Shown: positions 23,957 to 32,541 of the stretch, piece after piece
Position numbering within the stretch: the stretch's first letter is position 1
Layout of the letters: every line of letters starts with the position of its first letter
Source of the DNA: an uncultured Bacteroidales bacterium
GTDB taxonomy: Bacteria > Bacteroidota > Bacteroidia > Bacteroidales > UBA932
Length of the DNA: 64,000 bases
Reading direction: 5' to 3'
NCBI GenBank assembly: GCA_944325495.1
Contig: CALVAD010000003.1
Location: 62,001-126,000, forward strand
Translations under genes and position numbers: made by a program
The notes under the pieces: generated by a model
What the model was told of the DNA's origin: nothing
What the model saw: only the letters and a program-made list of their open reading frames with translations
Databases searched by the model: none

Positions 23957-25210
23957 ATGCAGCATAGAGTAGCAATAACCGGCATGGGCGTGATATCGCC
24001 TGTCGGCAATGACGTGGCGGCCTTCTGGGACTCGCTCGTCCACGGCGTCTGCGGTATAGATTTCATCAGGGATTTCCCTGCCGAAGGTCTGCCCGTCAGG
24101 ATAGCCGGTATGATAAGGGACTTCAACGGAGAAGCCTTCGGCATGGACAAGGCCTTCCTGCGCAAGCAGGACAAGTTCGTGCAGTACGGCATGGCGGCCG
24201 CGGTGCAGGCGATGGAGCAGTCCGGCCTGCGTGCCGACGGCGATGACGCCAACATCGATCCCTTCCGCCTCGGAGTCTATGTGGGGTCCGGAATCGGCGG
24301 TTTCGAAACCCAGTTCCGCGAGAGCGCCAAGATGGTCGAGGACCCGAGCGGACGCTGGGTGTCTCCCATGCTGATACCTTCCGTGATATCCAACATGGCG
24401 GCCGGACAGATAGCCATACGCTTTCATGCCGAAGGCCCCTGCATCGACGTCGTGACCGCGTGCGCGACCTCCACCAATGCGCTCGGCGAAGCGTTCAGGG
24501 CGATACGCCACGGCTATGCCGACGCGATCATAGCCGGCGGCTGCGAACACATGACCACGCCGCTCGGGATAGCCGGTTTCGCCAACGCCAAGGCTCTTTC
24601 CCGCTCGGAGGATCCGGACTACGCTTCGCTGCCGTTCAGCGCGGACCGCAAAGGCTTCGTCATGGGCGACGGAGGCGCGGTGCTCATACTTGAGGAGATG
24701 GAACATGCCCGCGCGCGCGGGGCGAGAATCTATGCCGAGATGGTGGGCTACGGCAACACCTGCGACGCCTATCATGCCACGGCGCCCAGACCTGACGGCA
24801 GCACGCAGTCGCGGTGCATGACGGAAGCCCTGAAGCAGGCCGGGTACGACAGCGGCAGGGACAGGCTCTACATCAATGCCCACGGCACGGGCACCAGACT
24901 CAATGATTCGGCCGAGACTCTGGCATGCAAGCTCGCTCTCGGCGATGCCGCATATCAGGCTCACATCACTTCGATAAAGTCGATGACCGGCCACATGTTC
25001 GGAGCTGCCGGGGCGGCTGAGGCCATAGCCACGGTGATGTCCCTGAACGAAGGAATCGTGACGCCGACCATCAATCTTACGGCTCCCGATCCGGAATGCG
25101 ATCTGGACTACACGCCCTGCGATGCCGTCAGGGCGGATCTCACTCTCGGCATCTCCAATTCGTTCGGTTTCGGCGGGCACAACGCCTGCGTGGCGTTCCG
25201 CAGATACTAA
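23957..25210 (+). CDS. fabF: 3-oxoacyl-ACP synthase II (FabF-type)
   Basis: 417 aa, the usual size. The start is VAITGMGVISPVGNDV. The nucleophile is in DVVTACATSTNALGEA, and the two histidines are in NAHGTGTRLND and KSMTGHMFGAAGAAEA, so the Cys-His-His triad is complete. The C-terminal NSFGFGGHNACV is typical. It condenses malonyl-ACP with acyl-ACP in chain elongation. It is paired with fabK, and a further KAS gene lies 3 kb away on the opposite strand. A class B hairpin follows the stop. Confidence 0.93.
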   Translation: MQHRVAITGMGVISPVGNDVAAFWDSLVHGVCGIDFIRDFPAEGLPVRIAGMIRDFNGEAFGMDKAFLRKQDKFVQYGMAAAVQAMEQSGLRADGDDANIDPFRLGVYVGSGIGGFETQFRESAKMVEDPSGRWVSPMLIPSVISNMAAGQIAIRFHAEGPCIDVVTACATSTNALGEAFRAIRHGYADAIIAGGCEHMTTPLGIAGFANAKALSRSEDPDYASLPFSADRKGFVMGDGGAVLILEEMEHARARGARIYAEMVGYGNTCDAYHATAPRPDGSTQSRCMTEALKQAGYDSGRDRLYINAHGTGTRLNDSAETLACKLALGDAAYQAHITSIKSMTGHMFGAAGAAEAIATVMSLNEGIVTPTINLTAPDPECDLDYTPCDAVRADLTLGISNSFGFGGHNACVAFRRY

Positions 25211-25224
25211 CTGATGTCCCGGCG

Positions 25225-25280
25225 GACAATGCCGGCACGGAGGTTTTCGCCGAATCAGGTGCCTCCGTGCCGGCATTGTC
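25225..25280 (-). repeat. Class B hairpin element, copy B1
   Basis: Perfect 19-bp arms (25225-25243 and 25262-25280), with a weaker outer extension, around an 18-nt loop TTTTCGCCGAATCAGGTG. The arms end AGG and begin CCT as in class A. The element lies between two convergent genes and lacks a T-tract on the distal side. Confidence 0.75.
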
Positions 25281-25326
25281 TGTCCGTGGGTAAGCCCGCT
25301 TGTACGGAAGGGCGGAGTCCGGTCGG

Positions 25327-26976
25327 CTATCTGTGCAGCAGTCCCGAAGCGAAGTCGATTACGGCCTGCTCCCTGACCACCGCCCTCTGCAGTTTGCCGG
25401 TGGCAGTGTGCGGAAGCTTGTCGCAGATGCGGTAATAGCGCGGCCGCTTGTATGCGGCGAGCATCTGGTGGCCGTTGACGAACTGTATCAGGTCCTTGAC
25501 GGTCAGCTTGTCGTCCTTGGGTACGACATACGCCACGGTGACCTGCTCCCTGAGCTTGTCCGGAAGGCCCACGACGCAGGCTTCCGCGACATCCGGATGT
25601 TCCAGCAGCACGCTCTCCACCTGCGCCGGGTAGATGTTCTCGCCGGCGGAGACTATCATGTCGTCCTTCCTGGTCACGATGGTGACGTATGAATCCTTGT
25701 CCCAGGTGCCGATGTCCCCGGTGTAGAAGAATCCGTCCTTGAACCTCATCCGGCTGAGCTCGTCATTGCCGAAATAATGCATTCCCGATTTCGTCGGCGA
25801 GGATATTATTATCTCCCCGGTCTCCTTGCCGTCCTTCCTGACGAGTTCGTCCGGTCCGGCGAGTCTGTCGGGATGGATTCTGACCACGCGCACATCGTCG
25901 TCGGTGCATGCCCTTCCGCAACTGCCGGCGTGTTCCGGCAGGTCTTCGGGACGAAGGAAGGTGTTCCAGAATGTCTCGGTGGTGCCGTAGCCGTTGAATA
26001 TCCTCGGCGTCAGCACTTTCATGAAGCGTATGCAGTTCTCCCTGTCGAGAGGGGCGCCCATGGTGACTATGCCCTTGAGGCTGCTCAGGTCCGCTCCGGT
26101 GTCTTCCTGCACCCGGCAGAGCAGGCTGAGCACCGCAGGGACTCCGATCAGGAAATTGATTCCGTAGTCCCGGGTGTACTGGAGCGTGAGCCCGGCGTTG
26201 AACTCCTTCATGACTATGACCTCGCCGCCCGCGTACAGAGTGGGGCAGGGGCCGCCGGAATGTATGCCGCCGCGGTGGAACCAGGGGGTCATGTTCATGG
26301 TCCTGTCCCCGTGGGTCAGGGGGAAATGCATTATGACGTCGTGGGCCGAGAGCACTTCGTTGACCGAATACAGGGGCACGCCCTTGGGACGGCTCGTGGT
26401 GCCCGAGGTGTAGAGGCGCGTGCATTCGTCGTAGATGTTCAGCGTCCATCCAACCGCCGGTTCGGCTTCGCTGCGGCCTTTCAGGAATTTCTCCAGGCCG
26501 ACATGGCCTTCCGGGGCCGGATGCTCGTTGCCCGTCACGAGCACGATGTCGGGCCGCCAGCTGCAGAGCTTCAGCGCCGTCGCGACTTTCTCCTGCATCG
26601 AGCTTTCATAGACGAATACCCGAGGTCTGGAGTCGTCGATGTTCAGCGCTATCTCTCCGGACGACATGTAGTAGTTTACGGGGCAGTTTATCGCCCCTAT
26701 CTTCTGCGGAGCGATATAGCAGAGCACGAACTCGCTGCTGTTGTGCAGCAGGTACATGACCACGTCGCCTTTGTGCAGCCCGCATTCGAGCAGCGCGTTC
26801 GCCAGACGGTTGACGCGGGCGTTCAGCTCCGCGTAGCTGAACTTCTCGCCGGTGGCCGGGGTGAATACCGCCGGCTGGTCGCCGTAGCGGCGTACATTGC
26901 GCATGAAGCCTTCTATCCAGGTGAATCTGCTTTCGAAAATCTCCTTGAAATTACCTTTGCTGTCCATAGCCGTCAT
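25327..26976 (-). CDS. AMP-dependent acyl-CoA synthetase/ligase
   Basis: 549 aa when started at ATG 26976; its ATG overlaps the stop of the upstream KAS gene (ATGA). The open frame extends further back only as a shadow of that gene. It is an ANL-superfamily enzyme. The P-loop is RLYTSGTTSRPKGVPL, followed by NGYGTTETFW, YTGDIGTWDKDSYVTIV, and RKDDMIVSAGENIYPAQVES, with the catalytic Lys in the C-terminal ATGKLQRAVV. It activates a carboxylic acid, probably a medium or long fatty acid, as acyl-AMP and then CoA (or ACP) thioester. Its coupling with a KAS suggests supply of primers to a dedicated chain-building system. Confidence 0.87.
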   Translation of the reverse strand: MTAMDSKGNFKEIFESRFTWIEGFMRNVRRYGDQPAVFTPATGEKFSYAELNARVNRLANALLECGLHKGDVVMYLLHNSSEFVLCYIAPQKIGAINCPVNYYMSSGEIALNIDDSRPRVFVYESSMQEKVATALKLCSWRPDIVLVTGNEHPAPEGHVGLEKFLKGRSEAEPAVGWTLNIYDECTRLYTSGTTSRPKGVPLYSVNEVLSAHDVIMHFPLTHGDRTMNMTPWFHRGGIHSGGPCPTLYAGGEVIVMKEFNAGLTLQYTRDYGINFLIGVPAVLSLLCRVQEDTGADLSSLKGIVTMGAPLDRENCIRFMKVLTPRIFNGYGTTETFWNTFLRPEDLPEHAGSCGRACTDDDVRVVRIHPDRLAGPDELVRKDGKETGEIIISSPTKSGMHYFGNDELSRMRFKDGFFYTGDIGTWDKDSYVTIVTRKDDMIVSAGENIYPAQVESVLLEHPDVAEACVVGLPDKLREQVTVAYVVPKDDKLTVKDLIQFVNGHQMLAAYKRPRYYRICDKLPHTATGKLQRAVVREQAVIDFASGLLHR

Positions 26977-28196
26977 TCTGCTGATACGATTATGCTGGAA
27001 TTCTGCCCTCCGAAGCCGAAGGCGTTGGACATCGCCGCCCTTATGCCGCTCCTCCTCGCGCTGCCGGTGATTATGTCGACCCCCGCGCATGCGAGATCGA
27101 GCTCGCTGGTGTTCATCGTCGCGGGAAGCACTCCTTCGCGGCAGGCGAGCAGGCAGGTGATCACTTCGGTGATGCCTCCGGCCCCCATCATGTGACCGGT
27201 CGCCGCCTTCGTGGAGCTGACCGCGGTCCTGCATCCCTCGAAGACTTCCTTAATGGCCGCGATCTCTATGCTGTCTCCGACAGGAGTCGAGGTGCCGTGC
27301 GCGTTGATGTAGCCTATGTCCGAGGCCTTGAGTCCGGAACGTTCGAGAGCTGCTTCCATGCACGCCCTGGCTCCGTGGCCGTCGGGGGCGGGAGAGGTCA
27401 CATGGTATGCGTCGTTGTTGTTGGCTGCCGCGAGCACATATCCGAGTATCTCGGCGCCCCTGGCTTTCGCATGCTCCTCGGTTTCGAGAACCAGGGCCCC
27501 GCCGCCTTCGCCCATCACGAAGCCGTTCCTCCTGATGTCGAAGGGGCAGCAGGCGAGTCCGGGGTCCTCCTCGCGGCTCAGCGCCTTGGCCATGGAGAGC
27601 GAGGAGGTGACGAGGGGGCAGATTATGCTTTCCGCACCCACTGCCAGCATGGTGTCGGCTTCTCCGGCCTGCAGCATCATGGCTGCGATCTTTATCGCGT
27701 CGCCGCCGGACGAGCAGGCGGTGCTGACGGTCATGCTCGGGCCTTTCAGGCCGTACTCTATGGCTATCTGGGCCGCCGCTATGTTGCCGAGAATCCTTGG
27801 AACGAATCTCGGGCTGACCTTGCTCTCGCCGCTGAGGCTCATTTCCTCCTGTGTCTTCGCAATGTCCGTCACTCCGCTCATCGCCGTCCCCATCACTATG
27901 CCCGTTCTCCATGCCTCCGCCGCGGTGTCGAGTCCGCTCTGCCGCAGGGCTTCCGCCGCCGCCGCGAATGCATACTGGGAAAACAGCGAAGAATCTTTGG
28001 CGAGGCGTCTGGGCATGTGCTCCTCGGGGTGGAAATCATTTATCAGCGCGGCGACCCTGACCGGAATCTCCGCGTTGTCGAAGCGTGTGAGTTTTCCGAT
28101 TCCGGACATTCCGGCTGTCAGGTTCTTCCAGAAATCGGCGACGCATCCGCCTATCGGCGTTACGGCTCCCATGCCGCTTATGACTATTCTTTTCAT
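26973..28196 (-). CDS. Beta-ketoacyl-[acyl-carrier-protein] synthase family protein
   Basis: 407 aa. It starts RIVISGMGAVTPIGGCV. The nucleophile is in MTVSTACSSGGDAIK, and the histidines are in NAHGTSTPVGDSIE and KAATGHMMGAGGITE, so it is expected to be active. The ending NAFGFGGQNSS has Gln where the neighbouring FabF has His. It is translationally coupled to the acyl-CoA ligase. Together with the fabK-fabF pair facing it, this makes a small second fatty-acid-like cluster. No ACP, ketoreductase or dehydratase is present in the cluster. Confidence 0.9.
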   Translation of the reverse strand: MKRIVISGMGAVTPIGGCVADFWKNLTAGMSGIGKLTRFDNAEIPVRVAALINDFHPEEHMPRRLAKDSSLFSQYAFAAAAEALRQSGLDTAAEAWRTGIVMGTAMSGVTDIAKTQEEMSLSGESKVSPRFVPRILGNIAAAQIAIEYGLKGPSMTVSTACSSGGDAIKIAAMMLQAGEADTMLAVGAESIICPLVTSSLSMAKALSREEDPGLACCPFDIRRNGFVMGEGGGALVLETEEHAKARGAEILGYVLAAANNNDAYHVTSPAPDGHGARACMEAALERSGLKASDIGYINAHGTSTPVGDSIEIAAIKEVFEGCRTAVSSTKAATGHMMGAGGITEVITCLLACREGVLPATMNTSELDLACAGVDIITGSARRSGIRAAMSNAFGFGGQNSSIIVSAE

Positions 28197-28254
28197 ATTC
28201 AGGTTTTAGTTCGGTTGCAAAACTTTTCGGGAAGGCGTCCCTTCCGCATGCGTA

Positions 28255-28300
28255 CAAAACAAAACCCGGACTCCGCCTCCGTGTGGAGGCGCGATTCCGG
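28255..28300 (-). terminator. Terminator after tRNA-Thr
   Basis: On the minus strand a GC-rich stem (CCGG...CGCCTCC, loop ACAC, GGAGGCG...TCCGG) is followed by GTTTTGTTTTG. It begins 13 nt after the tRNA 3' end and lies before the KAS gene start. Confidence 0.7.
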
Positions 28301-28312
28301 ATTAAGTCTTTG

Positions 28313-28385
28313 AGCCACTCACGAGACTCGAACTCGCGACCTGCGCGTTACGAATGCGCTGCTCTACCGACTGAGCTAAAGTGGC
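28313..28385 (-). tRNA. tRNA-Thr (anticodon CGT)
   Basis: On the minus strand the acceptor GCCACTT pairs with GAGTGGC. The D-arm region is TAGCTCAGTCGGTAGAGCA, the anticodon stem-loop is GCGCA-TTCGTAA-CGCGC, giving anticodon CGT for ACG codons, and the T-arm contains GTTCGAGTC. The CCA end is not encoded. A -7 box stands just upstream. Confidence 0.95.
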
Positions 28386-28394
28386 TTGGGACTG

Positions 28395-28402
28395 CAAAGA
28401 TA
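28395..28402 (-). promoter_or_regulatory. -7 box of tRNA-Thr
   Basis: TATCTTTG on the minus strand, ending 10 nt before the mature 5' end of the tRNA. Confidence 0.7.
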
Positions 28403-28448
28403 GAAAAAATATCCGAAGCGGCAATATTCTTCGTCAGAATCGGGCTCA

Positions 28449-29879
28449 TTAATCGGACTCCTGAGGAATGCGGCGCGCTTTCTCCCTTCTGCCCGAGAGC
28501 ATTATCATGAGGCTGCCGAAGATGCCGGAGCAGATGGAGGCCAGAAGCACCGCTATCTTACCCGCATCCCTTAGGGCCAGCATCACGGCTTCCGGCTGCT
28601 CTCCGAACGAAAGGGTGTCTATGAATATCGACATGGTGAAGCCTATGCCGCCGAGACATGCGACAGCCGCAAGCATCCTCCAGCTGCCGTTCTCGGGCAT
28701 CGCGGCTATGCGGAACTTCACGGCGAGCCAGCTGAAGAGCATTATGCCGAGAGGTTTCCCGACGAGCAGGCCGAAGAACACGCCCATGGACACGCTGCCG
28801 AGCGTGCTGTCGTAGCGGAAGATGTTCAGCAGGGAGGCGTCGCCGATCGTGACTCCGGCGTTGGCGAGCGCGAACAACGGAACGATCAGGAAGTTGACCC
28901 AGGGGCCGAGAGCGTGCTCGATCCTATAGCTCATGTCGAGAGTCCCGTGCGCTACTGATTCCAGACGCCTGAGGCAGGATCTCTGCGCGTGGTTCGGGAA
29001 AGGTTCCCCGCTGCTTTCGGCAAGTTCGTCGAGCCTGGCGATCAGCCTGTTCCTCTTATGGTAGTACTGCGCCTTGTTGTAAAGCGGGGCGGACGGGATC
29101 AGGAAGGCCATGACCACTCCGGACATGGTGGCGTGTACGCCGCTGTAGTAGAAAAGCACCCACACGAGCAGCGTGCAGGCTATGTAGGGGAACATGCGCT
29201 TCTCTCCCAGTCTCCGCATCAGGAATACGAAGGCTATCACCGCGAGCGAAAGTCCGAGCAGGCCGGGATTGACGCCTCCGCCATAGAACAGTATGACCAC
29301 GAGTATAGCTATGAGGTCGTCCGTGACCGCCAGGGCGGTGAGGAATATCTTCAGCGACACGGGTACCTTGCCGCCCATCATGGAGATGATGCAGACGGCG
29401 AAAGCTATGTCGGTGGCCGTGGGTATGCCCCATCCTCCCGCGGAGGCGGTGCCTGCGTTGATGGCCGTATATATCAGTGCGGGAGCCAGAACCCCTCCGA
29501 AGGCTGCGATTACCGGCAGCATCGCCTTCCTTGTCGATGAGAGGGCGCCTTTCGCGAATTCCCTCTTGATTTCCAGGCCTACTACGAAGAAGAAGAGCAC
29601 CATCAGAATGTCGTTGATGAACTTCTCCACCGTCATGTCTTTGGGAAACAGCACATTGACCCGGCCGTCGTCGCTGAACAGGTGCAGCTGGATGTTGGTC
29701 TCGAGGACGGCGTGATAGTGGTGGCCGGTGGCGGGAAGGTTCGCGAGCAGCATCGCCACCGCGACGCAGACCATGAGGATGACCCCCAGCAGCCACGGCT
29801 TGTGGGCCAGCCTGCTGCTGCTCTGGTTGAACTTGAGTATGCCCTTGTTCCAGGTGTAGATCGGAGGAATGATTCTCAT
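28449..29879 (-). CDS. nhaA: Na+/H+ antiporter NhaA
   Basis: 476 aa, longer than E. coli NhaA (388 aa), with extensions in the periplasmic loop and the mid-loop as in other Bacteroidetes members. Recognisable parts are VGLEIKREFAKGALSSTRKAMLPVIAAFGGV, WGIPTATDIAFAVCIISMMG (the paired-helix TATDIAF motif), FLTALAVTDDLIAILVV with the conserved Asp-Asp pair, and IGFTMSIFIDTLSF. It exchanges cytoplasmic Na+ for protons at the inner membrane. It is the last gene of a four-gene minus operon starting at dnaN and lies 9 nt after the previous stop. Confidence 0.95.
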   Translation of the reverse strand: MRIIPPIYTWNKGILKFNQSSSRLAHKPWLLGVILMVCVAVAMLLANLPATGHHYHAVLETNIQLHLFSDDGRVNVLFPKDMTVEKFINDILMVLFFFVVGLEIKREFAKGALSSTRKAMLPVIAAFGGVLAPALIYTAINAGTASAGGWGIPTATDIAFAVCIISMMGGKVPVSLKIFLTALAVTDDLIAILVVILFYGGGVNPGLLGLSLAVIAFVFLMRRLGEKRMFPYIACTLLVWVLFYYSGVHATMSGVVMAFLIPSAPLYNKAQYYHKRNRLIARLDELAESSGEPFPNHAQRSCLRRLESVAHGTLDMSYRIEHALGPWVNFLIVPLFALANAGVTIGDASLLNIFRYDSTLGSVSMGVFFGLLVGKPLGIMLFSWLAVKFRIAAMPENGSWRMLAAVACLGGIGFTMSIFIDTLSFGEQPEAVMLALRDAGKIAVLLASICSGIFGSLMIMLSGRREKARRIPQESD

Positions 29880-29888
29880 TCCCCTAAT

Positions 29889-30455
29889 TTAGAAAATAAT
29901 CTTGAAATCCAGAAGATAGTTGCCGCAGCAGCTGCCTTCGATGCTGCATGAGCCGTCCTCCCTGGTGCACAGGGGCTCCCGGCTCCGCAGTTCGACGCAT
30001 ACGAGGTCGCCGGTGCGCAGGTAGCAGTATTTCGAGACTTCCTCAAGGGCGTGCTCCACGGTTTCCGCGGACGCGAAGGATGTGCCGAAGAGCGGTTGTC
30101 CGTCCTTCAGCAGCTCCGCCCTGTTGCCTTCCCGCCCCAGCGTCACCTTGTTGTACATCGGCGACGGCAGGAACGAGGTATGGTCCAGGCAGCACGCGCG
30201 GGCGTAACCGTCCTCGCCTCCGTCGATGAAGTCTTCGGGATACAGCAGCAGGCCGTAGTTCACGCTGTCGTAATGGCGCGTGGCGAATTTTGCAGCTATG
30301 TACTTTCCCGGCTTGCTGACCCTGGCGAAAAGCACAGGGCTCCAGCATATCCTGTCGATGAAGTCCGGAACATAGAAGTCGTCGCTGCTCTTCTTCAGCG
30401 TGGTGTCCGGACGGACGATGGTCCTTCCGGCGGAGTTGAGCACGACGATGTTCAT
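29889..30455 (-). CDS. Conserved protein, possibly fumarylacetoacetate-hydrolase-like fold
   Basis: 188 aa. The frame start overlaps the exonuclease stop (ATGA). Segments such as YVPDFIDRICWSPVLFAR, SKPGKYIAAKFATRHYDSV and GQPLFGTSFASAETVEHA recall the FAH/2-oxo-hepta-3-ene-dioate fold, but the usual E..E..D metal triad is not evident, so I leave the function open. The C-terminus is rich in cysteine (CTREDGSCSIEGSCCGNY), a possible metal site. It is always read together with a DnaQ-like exonuclease and dnaN here, although no DNA-related motif is seen in it. Confidence 0.6.
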   Translation of the reverse strand: MNIVVLNSAGRTIVRPDTTLKKSSDDFYVPDFIDRICWSPVLFARVSKPGKYIAAKFATRHYDSVNYGLLLYPEDFIDGGEDGYARACCLDHTSFLPSPMYNKVTLGREGNRAELLKDGQPLFGTSFASAETVEHALEEVSKYCYLRTGDLVCVELRSREPLCTREDGSCSIEGSCCGNYLLDFKIIF

Positions 30456-31285
30456 CTCTTCCAGTTGAATTTCTCCTTCAGATTCTCAAGCTTGTATTCC
30501 TCCTGGAGCCTGGTGAACTGGGCCTTGGTGTCGAGGGGGAAATTGCCCTGGAGCACCCACGCGAAATAAGATGGCTCGGCGTTGAACACGTCCCGGAGCC
30601 TCTTGCCCTTGTGCTTGCCGAAGTTGACCGTCACCTCCCCGTCCTTGTCGTAGATCAGGTAGCCGCTGAAGTCCACGTTCTTCTTCATGCACGAGAAGGA
30701 CGACAGGAACTTGACGTCGTTCTTGAGTTCGGGATACCGGTCCAGCTGCGCCTTCAGCACTTCGCAGGTCGCCACCGTGTCGGCTTCGGCCGTGTGGGCG
30801 TTGTCGAAGTCTCCGCCGCAGTAGAACCTGTATGCGGCCTTGAGGTTGCGCGGCTCCATCATGTGGTATATGTTCTGCACGTCCACCATGAGAGGGGAAT
30901 GCAGGTCCACTCCGAGGTCCTTGCCCGCGAGCCTGGCCCGTTCGAACTCCTCGGCCAGCATGGGCAGGTCGAACTTTGAGGAATTGAATCCGGCGAGGTC
31001 GCAGTCCCTGAGCCATTCGGCCACCTCGTCCGCGACATCGTAGAAGGTGGGGCAGTCCCTGACCATGTCGTCTGTGATGCCGTTGACCTTCGAGGCCTCG
31101 GGGTTGATGGGTATCTGCCTGCGCCGCACATAGTCCCACGGCCTTATCTTCCAGGTCTTGATTCTCTGCTCTCCTCCGGGGAGCACCTTGACGAAGCTGA
31201 GCTCTATGATTCCGTCGGACGAAATGTTCAGGCCGGTGCTCTCGATGTCGAAGAACAGCAGCGGCCGTTTCAGTTCCAGCTGCAT
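30452..31285 (-). CDS. DnaQ-family 3'-5' exonuclease
   Basis: 277 aa. The DEDDh exonuclease motifs are complete: FFDIESTGLN (D and E), GFNSSKFDLPML (motif II, N..KFD), and HTAEADTVATCEV (H....D). The C-terminal 80 residues carry a short domain, KDGEVTVNFGKHKGKRLRDV followed by YFAWVLQG, known from many Bacteroidetes DnaQ-like proteins ('F.FGK.KG....V'). Position 5 nt after dnaN suggests a link with replication fidelity or repair. It could be the proofreading subunit or an accessory nuclease. Confidence 0.9.
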   Translation of the reverse strand: MQLELKRPLLFFDIESTGLNISSDGIIELSFVKVLPGGEQRIKTWKIRPWDYVRRRQIPINPEASKVNGITDDMVRDCPTFYDVADEVAEWLRDCDLAGFNSSKFDLPMLAEEFERARLAGKDLGVDLHSPLMVDVQNIYHMMEPRNLKAAYRFYCGGDFDNAHTAEADTVATCEVLKAQLDRYPELKNDVKFLSSFSCMKKNVDFSGYLIYDKDGEVTVNFGKHKGKRLRDVFNAEPSYFAWVLQGNFPLDTKAQFTRLQEEYKLENLKEKFNWKR

Positions 31286-31290
31286 GGCTC

Positions 31291-32412
31291 CTATGAAATC
31301 ATTATGGGCATCATGATTCCGCAGATCTTCCCGCTCTCCTCTTCCTCCTCGGAAGGCACTATGAGCACGGCTCTCCGCTCGTCCGCGAACTTCATGACTA
31401 TCGTCGAGCTTTCCATGTTGCCGAGCATGTCGAGAATGTGGGAGGACTTGAAGCCTATCGTGAGTCCGTCGCCGCTGTAGTCGCAGCTGATCTTCTCATA
31501 GGCCGCCAGTGCGAAGCCCAGGTCCTGGGCCGTGATTTCGAGCTGGCCAGGACGGAGTTCGAACTTCACATGGTTGGACGCCTTGTTTGCGCACACGGAA
31601 ACCCGGCGCACGGCGTTGAAGAGCTGCAGTCTGTCTATCTTGAGCACGTTGGAGTTGTTCTGGGGGATGACGCGCCTGTAGTCCGGGAACTTGCCCACGA
31701 TGAGCCGGTAGATCATGAGATTGTCGCCGAAGCTGAACTCGACGGTGTTGCTGTCGAAGGATGCGGTCACGTCGCCGTCCTTCCTCTCGATGACGTTCCG
31801 GAGCACGTTGGCGGCCTTCTTGTGAAGTACGAACGAGGCTTTCTCCGCGACCTTGCATTCGGTGGTGTGATAGGTTATGAGTTTTTGCGCGTCGGTCGCC
31901 ACGAGCGTCGTCCCGTCGGAGTCCATGTCGAAATAGATTCCGTTCATCACCGGACGCATCTCCTCGTCGGCAGTCGCGAACACGGTATACCTTATGCCCT
32001 CGGAGAGCACGGCCGCCGGGAAGACGGCCCTGGCGGCGTCCTGGCCCGCGCCCTTGATCTCGGGGAAGTCCTCCGCGGGGAAATAGGGCAGGGAGGAATT
32101 ACCGTTGCTCCAGACGCATTCGAACGAGCCGTCCGACGTGGTCCTGATGCTTATGGGCTGGTCCGGAAGGGTCTTGAGCAGTTCGGTCATCTGGCGCGAA
32201 GGCACGGCTATGCTGCCGTTCTCCCCGGCGCTCTGGACCGCCACCGCGGTGCGCAGGGTCAGCTCCTGATCGGATGCGGTTATCCACAGCTTGTCTCCGT
32301 CGAGCGCGAAGAGGAAATTCTCGAGTATGGGGAGCGTGGTTTTTGCCGGTATGGCCTTGGCTACGTCTGACAGACCCTTCAGCAGGTCGGCGCTTGAAAC
32401 ATTGAATTCCAT
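31291..32412 (-). CDS. dnaN: DNA polymerase III beta subunit (sliding clamp)
   Basis: 373 aa with the three repeated clamp domains. Seen are MEFNVSSADLLKGL, the first-domain pair ITASDQELTLRT and PSRQMTELLKTLPDQPI, the middle YTVFATADEEMRPVMNGIYF, and the conserved end MKFADERRAVLIVP followed by CGIMMPIMI. The clamp tethers DNA polymerase to its template. It heads the operon dnaN, exonuclease, FAH-like gene, nhaA. dnaA is not in this window, so this is not evidence for the chromosome origin. Confidence 0.97.
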   Translation of the reverse strand: MEFNVSSADLLKGLSDVAKAIPAKTTLPILENFLFALDGDKLWITASDQELTLRTAVAVQSAGENGSIAVPSRQMTELLKTLPDQPISIRTTSDGSFECVWSNGNSSLPYFPAEDFPEIKGAGQDAARAVFPAAVLSEGIRYTVFATADEEMRPVMNGIYFDMDSDGTTLVATDAQKLITYHTTECKVAEKASFVLHKKAANVLRNVIERKDGDVTASFDSNTVEFSFGDNLMIYRLIVGKFPDYRRVIPQNNSNVLKIDRLQLFNAVRRVSVCANKASNHVKFELRPGQLEITAQDLGFALAAYEKISCDYSGDGLTIGFKSSHILDMLGNMESSTIVMKFADERRAVLIVPSEEEEESGKICGIMMPIMIS

Positions 32413-32447
32413 ATATGTCGTCTTGTTTTAGTATTCGTTTCAGTTCT

Positions 32448-32455
32448 CAAATATA
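32448..32455 (-). promoter_or_regulatory. -7 box of dnaN operon
   Basis: TATATTTG on the minus strand, 35 nt before the dnaN start. Confidence 0.65.
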
Positions 32456-32541
32456 GTACAAAAAGTCATATTTCGGAAGACAATTGTTTGGCATGTAATT
32501 TGACTGAACACCCCTCCGGAAATTTTTAAACCACGGCATAT

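Noticed and set aside
31291-32412. Chromosome replication origin next to dnaN
   Set aside because: No dnaA, no DnaA-box cluster or AT-rich unwinding region, and the neighbours are not origin-associated genes.
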